Source of the DNA: Clostridiales bacterium
GTDB taxonomy: Bacteria > Bacillota > Clostridia > Christensenellales > Aristaeellaceae
DNA length: 57,600 nt
Direction: 5' to 3'
Assembly: GCA_012837965.1 (NCBI GenBank)
Contig: DUQF01000005.1
Span: 1 to 57,600, forward strand
Shown: piece after piece, positions 33,799-42,493 of the stretch
Layout: each line of letters opens with the position of its first letter
Numbering within the stretch: position 1 is the first letter of the stretch
Made by a program: the position numbers and the translations under genes
Notes under the pieces: model-generated
The model's input: the letters and a program-made list of their open reading frames with translations, nothing else
Database searches by the model: none
What the model was told of the DNA's origin: nothing

Positions 33799-35140
33799 TG
33801 TTCCATTCTCCTTCCACACCAGCTTCCTTTAAAGCTTCGGTAATCATTTTGGCATAACGAGCAGTATCTGGATCCGTCGAAGTAGCAAAATCAGTAATGC
33901 GGGTCTGCAAGTCTGTGGAGGCAGCCCACGGAAGCGCTGTACCATGGGTAAAGCTGGGATAGGCAATGATATTGTCGTCCAACAGCTCATTTTTAAAGAT
34001 AAGGGTTAGTTCGTTATATGTTTCATCCGGCGTATCTAAATAAGGAGAAACGGATTCTTTCACTCTGGAGAAGGCTATCTGCACTTGGGTACCAGGCACG
34101 GAAGCAGTCCACTTCACCCCCCCCTCTACATTGGAAGAGTCGTTTGGAACAACAAAGCCGTCAATGCACATCCCGTAGTAGCCGGAAGTACCCGGCATTG
34201 TGAATACTCCATAATCTTTGCCGTAAACCCAGCTTTGGCTGGTCAGGAAAGGCTGCATCCAGGTTCCCATGATGTACATGGCATAATCGCCAGCAACAAC
34301 TCGCCCGGCAGTTTCATACCACTCACGAGCAGCGTGGTCAGGGGCAACATATTCCATCATTTTTTTGAAGGTATCCAGCACCTGCTGAACTTGGTCAGCC
34401 GTGGCCTTACTGTTAATAAAATCCTCGTAGATTTGAGCGTCGGTGCCCATCATGATATTTTCAAACAGTTGACCGGCAGTCCAGCCCTTGCGGTCGCCCA
34501 AATCAAGCGCATACTTTCCATCAGGTAACTTTTCTTTAAACTGCTTACAAATCGTCCAAAATTCTTCCCAAGTAATATCAGCATGATCAGGAATTTCAAT
34601 ACCATACTCATTAAACATATGAATGTTATAAAAAATAGTATTGGTCTTATGAACGCCAACGGGAACAATATAGTAACCGCCATTCTTTGCAACACAAAGC
34701 TCTTGAATCTTGCCAATCATTCGTTCATGAAGATTTAGCTCTTCCCACAAACCAGTCAAATCAAATAGCATATCTGCTGCCAAGTAGGGTTGGATTTCCT
34801 CTCCGGGGTGCGCTTGGAAAGACTCCGGACTCTTACCCGCCTGTTGCAGTACCTTTACTTTCATGACCATGGCGCCGCCGGCGCCACCGGGAATCGCATT
34901 GGATTTGGCTTGCTGTTTTTGGTAAACTTCCTCAAATCCTTTGACAATCTCTTCAATCGCCTGTTTTTCACCTCCGGCTGTCCACCAGTGATAGACATTA
35001 ACCTTACCTTTTGATGATGTATCAGCCAGCACTGCAGGAATATCCAGCTCCGTAATTTTTTTGTTTTTTGCTGCCAGCGCGCTGCTTCCCAAAGAAAGAA
35101 GCAATGCAAGCACAAGGCATAGGGAAATTATCTTTTTCAT
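33788..35140 (-). CDS. Sugar ABC transporter substrate-binding protein
   Basis: 450 aa from the ATG at 35140 (GAGGAG upstream). Signal peptide 1-23 (ALA cleavage, no lipobox Cys at the right place). The mature protein has the bacterial extracellular solute-binding family 1 pattern (KVNVYHWWTAGGEKQAIEEI, later YAMYIMGTW). This family delivers mono- or oligosaccharides to CUT1 importers. Without a lipid anchor or LPXTG, how it is kept at the surface is unclear. It is the second gene of the operon. Confidence 0.93.
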   Translation of the reverse strand: MKKIISLCLVLALLLSLGSSALAAKNKKITELDIPAVLADTSSKGKVNVYHWWTAGGEKQAIEEIVKGFEEVYQKQQAKSNAIPGGAGGAMVMKVKVLQQAGKSPESFQAHPGEEIQPYLAADMLFDLTGLWEELNLHERMIGKIQELCVAKNGGYYIVPVGVHKTNTIFYNIHMFNEYGIEIPDHADITWEEFWTICKQFKEKLPDGKYALDLGDRKGWTAGQLFENIMMGTDAQIYEDFINSKATADQVQQVLDTFKKMMEYVAPDHAAREWYETAGRVVAGDYAMYIMGTWMQPFLTSQSWVYGKDYGVFTMPGTSGYYGMCIDGFVVPNDSSNVEGGVKWTASVPGTQVQIAFSRVKESVSPYLDTPDETYNELTLIFKNELLDDNIIAYPSFTHGTALPWAASTDLQTRITDFATSTDPDTARYAKMITEALKEAGVEGEWNIVD

Positions 35141-35156
35141 GTCGATGGGCTCCTCA

Positions 35157-35942
35157 TCAGTCACAGAAGGTCATACTGCCCCACTGAGAGGGATCAGTAT
35201 CTACAGTATCGGTACCTGCCCACTGCATCCTAACAGTCGCAACGCCGGGACAAGGAAAGTCAAGGTCAAACATACCAAAGTCAACGCCAACAACCATACC
35301 AGCTGCAGGAACCAATACCGGTATATTCTCGTTTGAAAGATTTATGAGAGGAATCTTGATTTCTAGTGTATATCCGCCTTCAATCTCTGCGATACAGGCC
35401 TCGTAGTCTTCCAACACCTGTTCATCACCGTCTTCACCGCAGGTTTCAAAACCCTTGTTATCTTCAATCATGTCACGATCGATGCCGGTGTTATAGTAGT
35501 AGTCATCGATAATCATTGTTACACGCCAATCGTTGGCGGTATAGGAGGTACGGGTAGGGTCAGCTTCCGGGTCGGTCGATAAAAACAAAACCAGCGAGTC
35601 GGCCATGTCCGGTGGAAACCCTTCGCGATACATAAAAGGAGTATCGTCTAAGATCTTTGCACCAAGGTATAGATTTTCCTCATCCCACATGACGTATATG
35701 TCAAGGCTCAAGTCCTCAACACCCTTTTCCTTCCACTGGCCGGGATCGCGTACAACCTGTTCTTCAAGATTAATTGTCGCGGGAGAAGTGGTGTTCCATT
35801 CAGATAAGTCACCATCGATTATGATATCCTCAGGTGCCTTATATGCATTAATTGCACGCCCAGAATCCGCAGCAAAGGCAGTGCAGCTCAAAACAAGTGT
35901 TAGTGTCAGCAAAATTGAAAGCAGTTTAGTTTGCCTTTTCAT
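35157..35942 (-). CDS. Secreted CBM9-like carbohydrate-binding protein 2
   Basis: 261 aa. Signal peptide (AFA cleavage), then a single CBM9/DOMON-like domain: IIIDGDLSEWN at the start, MWDEENLYLGAKI in the middle, DTDPSQWGSMTF at the end. Paralog of 12147-12941. As the lead gene of the operon, under the shared regulon box, it should be among the most highly expressed products. Likely role: capture of the oligosaccharide that the binding protein and GH3 enzymes then process. Confidence 0.87.
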   Translation of the reverse strand: MKRQTKLLSILLTLTLVLSCTAFAADSGRAINAYKAPEDIIIDGDLSEWNTTSPATINLEEQVVRDPGQWKEKGVEDLSLDIYVMWDEENLYLGAKILDDTPFMYREGFPPDMADSLVLFLSTDPEADPTRTSYTANDWRVTMIIDDYYYNTGIDRDMIEDNKGFETCGEDGDEQVLEDYEACIAEIEGGYTLEIKIPLINLSNENIPVLVPAAGMVVGVDFGMFDLDFPCPGVATVRMQWAGTDTVDTDPSQWGSMTFCD

Positions 35943-35987
35943 ATTTGTTCCTCCTTTATAGTCACAGTTGTTCTAATTGTTTATTAC

Positions 35988-36050
35988 ATTATACGGGGAG
36001 GCCATTTCACCGTCGATGGAATATCCAACACAGGCAGTTGTAAAATCAAG
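35988..36050 (-). promoter_or_regulatory. Regulon promoter E (importer/acylation operon)
   Basis: -10 TATAAT at 35988-35993, 17-nt spacer, poor -35 TCGACG at 36011-36016, box TACAAC-TGCC-TGTGTTGGATATTCCA at 36017-36050. A perfect -10 combined with a poor -35 next to a conserved box suggests activator dependence. It drives about 15 kb of genes. Confidence 0.78.
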
Positions 36051-36068
36051 CCCTCATGTTTTGTAATT

Positions 36069-36131
36069 TTCAACACTTCCACTTGTAAAAAACAACACTC
36101 TTAACAAAAATTTTGTGTCTTATGGTATAGT
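36069..36131 (+). promoter_or_regulatory. Second box copy and promoter for the YesM/YesN genes
   Basis: On the minus strand, 36069-36087 reads TACAAG-TGGA-AGTGTTGAA, a near-match to the core of the box, 45 bp from the copy in promoter E. CAACACT recurs 21 bp further on (36071 and 36092). On the plus strand a possible promoter for the kinase is TTAACA (36101-36106) with TATAGT (36126-36131) and an upstream TGG, spacing 19. Confidence 0.45.
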
Positions 36132-36167
36132 TTAATAAAAGAACCACACATGCGGAGGAAAATCCTC

Positions 36168-37961
36168 ATGAAAATGATGCACAAACTAATTATCGTCTTT
36201 TCACTTTTAGCGATATTAACCACAGCAGCAAACTCTATCTATTTTTACCAGACCAGAATGACTGATCTTGATCAGCGCACTTACGAGCACCTAAACATGC
36301 TGAGTACAAAAATCGTTGGTGAAGTCGAACAATATACGCGGCTAATGGACTATGCGATTGAAAGCCTTATCGCTGACCCGGACTTTATGGATGCATTCCA
36401 CAAAGCTTCTCAGCTTGATGATGAAAGCGATGTTGGGCAGATGCTTGCCATCCAAAACATTCTCTCCCGCAAACTTTACCAAGAACCCATTCTTGAACCT
36501 TTTTTCCGGGTAAGTGTTTACTCTAAGAACGGCTTTTTTATTTCCAGCCGATTTGAGCAAGCTGATTCGGTCGTCAGTATGTCCGATGAAGCCAAGGAAA
36601 CAATTACCTCTCTATCTTACCTTACTGTAGCGGATGCGCAGCCATTTCGCCGTCATATTATTGGACCGCACAAAGATCCATGGACTCAGAGATTTGTCGG
36701 AGTTTTTTCCGCCGTTCGCTCAGTTGCTTGGCGAGGTAGGCATATCGGATATATAGAAGTCAATGCCTATCTTGATGACCTGGCTGAAATGTTTATGTGG
36801 CAACAACTGGAAGGTTTTCTTGTTCAGGGTATTTTTGACAACGGAGATCAGCTTTTTCGAAATAGAGGCGATGATATAGTCTATACGGACTTAAATCTTT
36901 CAGGTTTATCTCGCGTGCAGGAAGATGGTATAGATAGACTGGTTGTAGGTTTATACAGCGATTACTTAAATATGACGGTCTATGTATCGCAGGATATGTC
37001 CGTGTATAATCAACAAGCGCATGTCCTGATACGTAATTACATCATCGTTGCAGCTGGTATCCTGGCAGTAACATTGGTTATTGTTCCACTTTGTTCTTTC
37101 GGCCTAACTCGTGCTATCCGCCAACTTACCCGCCGGGTAGAGCGTCTGCCCGTTGATAGTATGCTGGCCCACCCAGACGAGATGCTGACCACCACCGTCA
37201 CTAGCCCTTATGATCAAGAAATCCACAAGTTAGAGATAACACTAAACTCATTAATGACTAAACTACAAGCCTCTATGCATTCAGAAATTGCCATACGAGA
37301 AGGAGCACTGCAAGCGCATTTAAATGCCCTGCAGATGCAAATAAATCCCCATTTTATATATAACACCCTCAACATTATTTCTGCTAAAGGGATGGAATGC
37401 GGTAATGAAGAAATTACTGTTATCTGCGACCAGTTCGCTCAAATGCTGCGCTACGCCACCGACCTTCGGTCTAAAACCGCAACCCTTGGTGAGGAATTAC
37501 AAAACGCCCGTCGTTATTTACAACTGGTGAAAGTACGCTACGAAGATCAGCTCAGCTACCTTATCAATGTACCGAAAACCATGCACAACATGATATTGCC
37601 AAAACTTACTTTACAACCAATCATTGAGAATGCCCTCACCCATGGTTTTAACGGAAGCAGTACGCCTCGTGAAGTTTCCATTACCGGAACAGTTGAGAAC
37701 AACACCCTTCGTCTCATTATCCGCGATAATGGCAAAGGCTTTAGTGCTGATTCCTTGATGCATCTGCGCAACGCTTTTAAGCAAATGGAAATCAATCCAT
37801 CAGCTTTTTCTTCCGCTGGCAGAGAACACTTGGGGCTTACCAACACTTACTTACGTCTGCTACACGCAAGCAAGGGCAATATACGCATGACTTTAAGTAA
37901 TGACAATGGTGCTGTTATTACTTTAACACTACCCATAGAAAAGGAGGACATGCATGTATAA
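36168..37961 (+). CDS. YesM-type sensor histidine kinase
   Basis: 597 aa from the ATG at 36168 (GGAGG 9 nt upstream). TM1 about 6-27, a large extracytoplasmic dCache-like sensor (about 30-288), TM2 about 290-313, then HAMP and the His_kinase domain with His395 in QINPHFIYNTLN, and HATPase with its N-box in PIIENALTHGF. This family (LytS/YesM) senses sugars or their binding proteins and is usually paired with an AraC-type regulator, as here. It overlaps the regulator gene by 8 nt. It is divergent from the importer operon it probably controls. Confidence 0.95.
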   Translation: MKMMHKLIIVFSLLAILTTAANSIYFYQTRMTDLDQRTYEHLNMLSTKIVGEVEQYTRLMDYAIESLIADPDFMDAFHKASQLDDESDVGQMLAIQNILSRKLYQEPILEPFFRVSVYSKNGFFISSRFEQADSVVSMSDEAKETITSLSYLTVADAQPFRRHIIGPHKDPWTQRFVGVFSAVRSVAWRGRHIGYIEVNAYLDDLAEMFMWQQLEGFLVQGIFDNGDQLFRNRGDDIVYTDLNLSGLSRVQEDGIDRLVVGLYSDYLNMTVYVSQDMSVYNQQAHVLIRNYIIVAAGILAVTLVIVPLCSFGLTRAIRQLTRRVERLPVDSMLAHPDEMLTTTVTSPYDQEIHKLEITLNSLMTKLQASMHSEIAIREGALQAHLNALQMQINPHFIYNTLNIISAKGMECGNEEITVICDQFAQMLRYATDLRSKTATLGEELQNARRYLQLVKVRYEDQLSYLINVPKTMHNMILPKLTLQPIIENALTHGFNGSSTPREVSITGTVENNTLRLIIRDNGKGFSADSLMHLRNAFKQMEINPSAFSSAGREHLGLTNTYLRLLHASKGNIRMTLSNDNGAVITLTLPIEKEDMHV

Positions 37962-39459
37962 AATACTAATCGTTGATGATGAAATGCCGGCTTTGCGTTA
38001 TCTGCGAAGTATCGTTGAAAAATATGGTCAAGGCTATGAGGTCGCCAACACCTGCACCAGCGGTGAAGCGGCTCTTGCGCACCTACAAAAAGAACACATT
38101 GACCTGTTGCTGACAGATATCTCTATGCCCACCATGGATGGCATTACCTTGGCGCTAAAAGCCCGAGATCTTCAACCTGATATTCATATCATTATTGTTA
38201 CAGGCTATGCGGACTTTGAGTACGCCAAAGGCGCTATTCAAGCTTCTGTTGAAGATTACATCCTAAAGCCTGTCAGCGTTTCTCAGATGAAAGACATACT
38301 GCAAAAGCTTCGTTTCCGTATGGATGAAGAACAAGCCGAACGTATCCCTCATGAATTAAGCGCTATGTTTACCCAACAACCGTATGACTTAGATGCTCTC
38401 ACACGCATCTTTGGTGCAGGCCGTTTTTACTGTGCTCTATTGCGCTGGGGCAACCTTGGTATTAGCCAGGGCGCATTAAAAACAACCGCTGTAATACCTC
38501 TGGATAACCAGCCTTTTTATGCTCTTTACGGCCGCGATGAAGATGAGCAACTATTGTTTATGCCTGCATCCGTATCTGCCCAAGAATTTCAAACCATTGC
38601 TAAACATTATGCTCAAGCTTATCGCTCTGCGGCAACCATAACACTGCTGTTTAGTCGTAACGCCTGCTTGCTTTCTTCCTTCCCCGATTTCTTTTCTCAC
38701 GCAGCAGAGGTGATGGAACATACTGTTGTAATTGGTCATCAGCACTGGGGATTTTTATCAGGCTCTCCTAAAAGTGATCCGGCACGGCATTTGTCTAACT
38801 CTACCCTTAAACGACTAGAAAACTTTATTACTGATAGCAATACACGGATGATTAAGGACGCATTTGTTACTCTTGCCATCGAATGGACACGGGATAAGCT
38901 TCCGCAAATATATGCAACGACTATGGTTCATCAACTTGTTTATCTGGTTCTTACTGCCAGCCCTGTTTCCGGTAAGCAGCAAGATGCAATCATGAAAGAA
39001 GTGCGGGATCTTCTCAGCACAGCCGGCTCATACGGAGACCTGATGGCCAGTCTTTATTCAATCCTGTTTGATAAAGGCGTAATAAAAGACAAAAAAATGA
39101 CTACCAAGGAGTTATATCAATACGCCATCGCCTATATTGAAGAAAACTACGTTAAACCCATCTCAATACAAAGCGTCTGCACCGAGGTCGGCATCTCGCA
39201 AACCTATCTAAGTCGCCTGTTTCGCAAGTATGGTGATACTTCCTTCTCTACCTACCTAACTCAACGGCGTTTAGACGCTGCTATGGAGCTAATGCGCCAA
39301 CATCCAGATATGACGTTGCGAAATGTAGCTTCATGTGTGGGTTACGAAGATTATGCGTATTTTAGTAAAGTGTTTCATCAAGTTGTTGGCTGTCCCCCAT
39401 CTCAATGGATTGCGACACAACAATGTAGTACTGAGTATTCAGATACCATAGATAACTGA
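37954..39459 (+). CDS. YesN-type response regulator with AraC DNA-binding domain
   Basis: 501 aa. Receiver domain with Asp55 in LLTDISMP and the lysine of LKPVSV; a long linker domain (about 140-390) without a clear fold; two AraC helix-turn-helix motifs at about 397-495 (SIQSVCTEVGISQTYLSRLF and TLRNVASCVGYEDYAYFSKV). AraC-type regulators bind two-part sites next to -35 regions, which is what the five shared promoter boxes look like. It is therefore the prime candidate activator for them. Confidence 0.95.
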   Translation: MYKILIVDDEMPALRYLRSIVEKYGQGYEVANTCTSGEAALAHLQKEHIDLLLTDISMPTMDGITLALKARDLQPDIHIIIVTGYADFEYAKGAIQASVEDYILKPVSVSQMKDILQKLRFRMDEEQAERIPHELSAMFTQQPYDLDALTRIFGAGRFYCALLRWGNLGISQGALKTTAVIPLDNQPFYALYGRDEDEQLLFMPASVSAQEFQTIAKHYAQAYRSAATITLLFSRNACLLSSFPDFFSHAAEVMEHTVVIGHQHWGFLSGSPKSDPARHLSNSTLKRLENFITDSNTRMIKDAFVTLAIEWTRDKLPQIYATTMVHQLVYLVLTASPVSGKQQDAIMKEVRDLLSTAGSYGDLMASLYSILFDKGVIKDKKMTTKELYQYAIAYIEENYVKPISIQSVCTEVGISQTYLSRLFRKYGDTSFSTYLTQRRLDAAMELMRQHPDMTLRNVASCVGYEDYAYFSKVFHQVVGCPPSQWIATQQCSTEYSDTIDN

Positions 39460-39538
39460 CAAAAATAATAACTGTTTTCATATCCTCGAATAACAAATTA
39501 ACAGCTGTAAGTTTTCAAAACACTATGGAAAAAGAAGC

Positions 39539-39569
39539 ACCCAGCAGCTACTACAACCACTGGGTTTTT
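39539..39569 (+). terminator. Terminator after the YesN gene
   Basis: ACCCAG pairs with CTGGGT (6 bp, 15-nt loop), followed by TTTT. It lies 80 nt past the stop and touches the 3' end of the opposing tRNA gene. Confidence 0.55.
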
Positions 39570-39659
39570 GGCGGAGAAGGAGGGATTTGAACCCTCGCTA
39601 CGCTTTCACGTACTACTCCCTTAGCAGGGGAGCCCCTTCGGCCTCTTGGGTACTTCTCC
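39569..39659 (-). tRNA. tRNA-Ser (GCT anticodon)
   Basis: 91 nt. The acceptor stem GGAGAAG/CTTCTCC, the T-arm GGGTTCAAATCCC, a long variable arm as expected for a class II tRNA, and the anticodon loop CTGCTAA are all present. The discriminator is G and CCA is encoded. It lies 6 nt downstream of the other tRNA-Ser and is probably co-transcribed with it. Confidence 0.97.
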
Positions 39660-39665
39660 ATCTCT

Positions 39666-39754
39666 TGGCGGAGAGAGAGGGATTCGAACCCCCGGTGCCT
39701 TTCAGCATCACTGGTTTTCAAGACCAGCGCCTTCAACCGCTCGGCCATCTCTCC
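39666..39754 (-). tRNA. tRNA-Ser (TGA anticodon)
   Basis: 89 nt. Acceptor stem GGAGAGA/TCTCTCC, D-arm TGGCCGAGCGGTTGAAGGC, anticodon loop CTTGAAA, long variable arm, T-arm GGGTTCGAATCCC, discriminator G and encoded CCA. It is the first gene of the tRNA pair. Confidence 0.98.
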
Positions 39755-39786
39755 ACGCTCTGATCGAGCTTCTTAAGCACCCGATT

Positions 39787-39815
39787 ATTTTACCAGAGCA
39801 TAACTTTGTTGTCAA
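39787..39815 (-). promoter_or_regulatory. SigmaA promoter of the tRNA pair
   Basis: A consensus -35 TTGACA (39810-39815), exactly 17 nt, then -10 TAAAAT (39787-39792), about 30 nt before the tRNA. It is the best sigmaA match seen in the window. Confidence 0.88.
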
Positions 39816-39933
39816 CATGGAATAACCTTGAGTTTCCGTATGCTTGTAAGGAAGTCAAACATTTGTGACACGATCCCTAAAAATAATAGATTGGAAAAAA
39901 GTTGTAATTGAGATTATATTATCCTGAGGATTT

Positions 39934-40095
39934 CTATGCGGCTTTTTCAAAATACTCTTTCATCACTTCATCGGGACTTTTGAAGTTTAGGTGTTTAGAA
40001 TATACGGAATTATTCATTATTTCATAACATTTGTGTGCTTTGAATAACTCTGCTTCACTTGAAAAACGGGCGTTCAAGATTACGGATGGGTAGTG
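39934..40095 (-). pseudogene. C-terminal remnant of a transposase/integrase-like gene
   Basis: An open stretch of about 53 codons ends in TAG at 39934 and has an in-frame stop just upstream. The translation has the look of the C-terminus of an integrase-core transposase (AHKCYEIMNN, then LNFKSPDEVMKEYF). No start codon or ribosome binding site fits. It lies between the tRNA promoter and the ROK gene. The rest of 39816-40111 shows nothing else I recognise. The exact IS family cannot be told from this piece. Confidence 0.5.
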
Positions 40096-40111
40096 TTATG
40101 CAATTAGATAT

Positions 40112-41266
40112 TCACATTAAAATCCGGTCCAGCCAGGCGCTTTGCAGCACTCTGACTGCGCCGCGCAGCACGCTGCTGACGCCCGGGGGACAGGGGAACA
40201 GATGGGGCAGGATGCGGGGTTCGCCTTGAAACAGCTTTGCCAGATGCTTTTTCACCATCTGTACAAAGGATTTTCCATCGGGTTGTGCATAGACACAGTC
40301 GATGACGATATGGGTGGGATCGAGTATCCACAGTACGCTATGAAGCATTTCTGCAGTTACCGAAGCCATAAGCTCCAAAGCGGAAGCGTATTGGAGAGGC
40401 TGCTGCGTAGCGACGCGTCGCAGCGTTTCCTGCAGTTCTTCCGGGGGAAGGGATACGGGAATATCCAGTAGATGCAGGAAAGCTTCTGTATTTAGGCGGT
40501 TTTCATAAATATTGCCTTGTCGATCAATCAAGCGGCCTGCATCACCGGCGGTGGCGTTGAGGCCTCGCAGCATGTTGCCACGGTGAACCGCCGCGCCGCC
40601 AACGCCTTCACCAATATAAAGGTAATACAACACCTCACATTGGTTTAGCACAACCGGATCGGAAAATGAACGCACAGCGAACTTGACATCTTCATCCACA
40701 TAGTATTCGTAGTGGCCAAGGCAGCGACGGAATAGTTCCTTGATGCGTACCTGGTTAAGCTGAGGCAGACGCTGATTGTTTACAGTATCGCTGCTGATTT
40801 CATACGGGCCGGGGGTAATGATGGCAACTCCCAGCAATTTCCGATCGGAAAGAGCGTTTAGCATACGAATCCCGCCTTCACGCAAGAAAGATTCCAGCCG
40901 CTGCAGATATTCACCCTGCTGGTTATCGTGGATTTCCATCAAAATTTCCACATCAAAACCTATCAGCGTCATACTGAATTGACGGCTGGATATATCCACA
41001 ATGAGCCAGGTTTTTTGGTCGCCGCTTAATGAGATGGCTCTTGCCCTGCGTCCCTGAGGATGGCGGCTGTTTTCATCCCGTGGTACAACTGTCTGGTGGA
41101 GTACACCCTGCTTCTTAAGCAACTCCACCAGATTGGTTACCGTCATTTGGCTTAGGCCCGAAGCCTCCGCCAACTCCTGACGGGTCATAGCTGGAGCCAA
41201 GGTTAAAAGGTCAAGCACCTTGCGCAGATTCTGTTTACGAATGGATGATAAGACAATAGGTTTCAT
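40112..41266 (-). CDS. ROK-family transcriptional repressor (NagC/XylR type)
   Basis: 384 aa. An N-terminal winged HTH (about 20-75: MTRQELAEASGLSQMTVTNLV) is joined to a ROK sugar-sensing domain. The CxCGxxGC zinc motif and the DNDxN catalytic Asp of ROK kinases are missing (DEDVKFAV at that point), so it should be a regulator only. Candidate effector: an amino sugar or its phosphate made by the neighbouring genes. It is the last gene of a four-gene operon, overlapping the ceramidase-like gene by 4 nt. Confidence 0.9.
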   Translation of the reverse strand: MKPIVLSSIRKQNLRKVLDLLTLAPAMTRQELAEASGLSQMTVTNLVELLKKQGVLHQTVVPRDENSRHPQGRRARAISLSGDQKTWLIVDISSRQFSMTLIGFDVEILMEIHDNQQGEYLQRLESFLREGGIRMLNALSDRKLLGVAIITPGPYEISSDTVNNQRLPQLNQVRIKELFRRCLGHYEYYVDEDVKFAVRSFSDPVVLNQCEVLYYLYIGEGVGGAAVHRGNMLRGLNATAGDAGRLIDRQGNIYENRLNTEAFLHLLDIPVSLPPEELQETLRRVATQQPLQYASALELMASVTAEMLHSVLWILDPTHIVIDCVYAQPDGKSFVQMVKKHLAKLFQGEPRILPHLFPCPPGVSSVLRGAVRVLQSAWLDRILM

Positions 41267-42489
41267 ATGAGGATCTCCTTTAACATATATCCTGCTTCCC
41301 GGCCCAGGCGCTCTGCTTCGCCGGGCATGACCGGCAGTCTTTTGTATAGGAAGGTGGATTCCAGCGCTGCGTATGCCCCACGGGCAATGTCATCATGGGT
41401 GGGTAGATAGCCCAATAGCTCTTCGCCGCAGCCCAGCATCAGGCTGTCCTGACGGCCGGTGATGTTTCGGACTTTTTGACCAATCATTGTGAATCCTTCA
41501 AAGGGGAAGGCCACAATCGGCACACCACCCAGTAGCAGGTATTTAATGGTAATATCTTCAGTGTCCTGTAATTGGCTAAGCTTAGCCAGCATCTCTTTTT
41601 TCCAAGTTAAAGCTACACGGGCAGCGGGCTTTTCCTCGCCGCCTGCGATTCGCACCGCATGCTTTGCCGCGTCTTGTATGTCTTCTTCTGTTACAGAGGT
41701 AAGCTTTAGCGTAAAAGGGAAACTCCCCGCTTCTAAGGATAGCGGCAAGGGTTGAGATTGGGCGGTGAAAGTGTCAACGATAATGCGGGCAAATTCTTTA
41801 AGCCTGATATCGGTAGGCTTGTAAGGGTCGATATCCCCGCATAGACCGTTGAGGTAGATAGAGTGGACGCCCCGCTGCTCCATCAGCCGGTTGATTTCGC
41901 CTGCGAAGTCTGCGGACACAGCCGTGTCCCGACCACGGAATACGCCATGACAGGCTGCATTAATAAGGCAAATTCGAGCCTTGCCGTGGCGGCAGAGGGT
42001 AAAGCCGCGCACGAAACGATCCACCGGGCCATCGGCAACGGTGCGATTGTAAATGTGGTCGCCCTCAAAGGGTGAAAAAGCCTGGTGAAGGGCAGTAACC
42101 TCTGCCAAGTCTGTTGCGGATTCATCTATTGCACGGCAAATCAGACTGCCTACTGTTGCTGCATAGACCTCATCCACAAAACCGCAGCCTTCGTGGTACT
42201 TAATGGCAGGGCCGGTGTGGGTATGGGTGCTGACAATCATTACGCGTTCTGTGGGGATTCTTAGCTTTTGTGCGTAACGGAAGACCTCTGCGCACACTGA
42301 CTTGCTCAGCCCTAGCAGATCGCAGGAGATCACAAGCGAACGCATATAATCTGTCTCCAGCAGTACCGCGCGGGCATAAAGCGGATCCCGAACGGACAGC
42401 GCGCGGCGGTTCAGATAATAACCGTAACCCGCCAACTCCACGCCAATAGGCGGCGTGAGTTCCCATTTACCAAATCCGGCGGCAAGCAC
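41263..42489 (-). CDS. Neutral/alkaline ceramidase-like hydrolase (N-terminal domain type)
   Basis: 408 aa, no signal peptide. The start (AGFGKWELTPPIGVELAGYG) and the zinc-site motif STHTHTGP (87-94) match the N-terminal domain of neutral/alkaline non-lysosomal ceramidase (PF04734). The family's C-terminal immunoglobulin-like domain is absent. Short cytosolic members are common in Bacillota sugar loci, and their substrates are mostly unknown; an amide of an amino sugar is one guess given the neighbours. It lies 4 nt after the SIS gene. Confidence 0.85.
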   Translation of the reverse strand: MLAAGFGKWELTPPIGVELAGYGYYLNRRALSVRDPLYARAVLLETDYMRSLVISCDLLGLSKSVCAEVFRYAQKLRIPTERVMIVSTHTHTGPAIKYHEGCGFVDEVYAATVGSLICRAIDESATDLAEVTALHQAFSPFEGDHIYNRTVADGPVDRFVRGFTLCRHGKARICLINAACHGVFRGRDTAVSADFAGEINRLMEQRGVHSIYLNGLCGDIDPYKPTDIRLKEFARIIVDTFTAQSQPLPLSLEAGSFPFTLKLTSVTEEDIQDAAKHAVRIAGGEEKPAARVALTWKKEMLAKLSQLQDTEDITIKYLLLGGVPIVAFPFEGFTMIGQKVRNITGRQDSLMLGCGEELLGYLPTHDDIARGAYAALESTFLYKRLPVMPGEAERLGREAGYMLKEILI

Positions 42490-42493
42490 TGTA

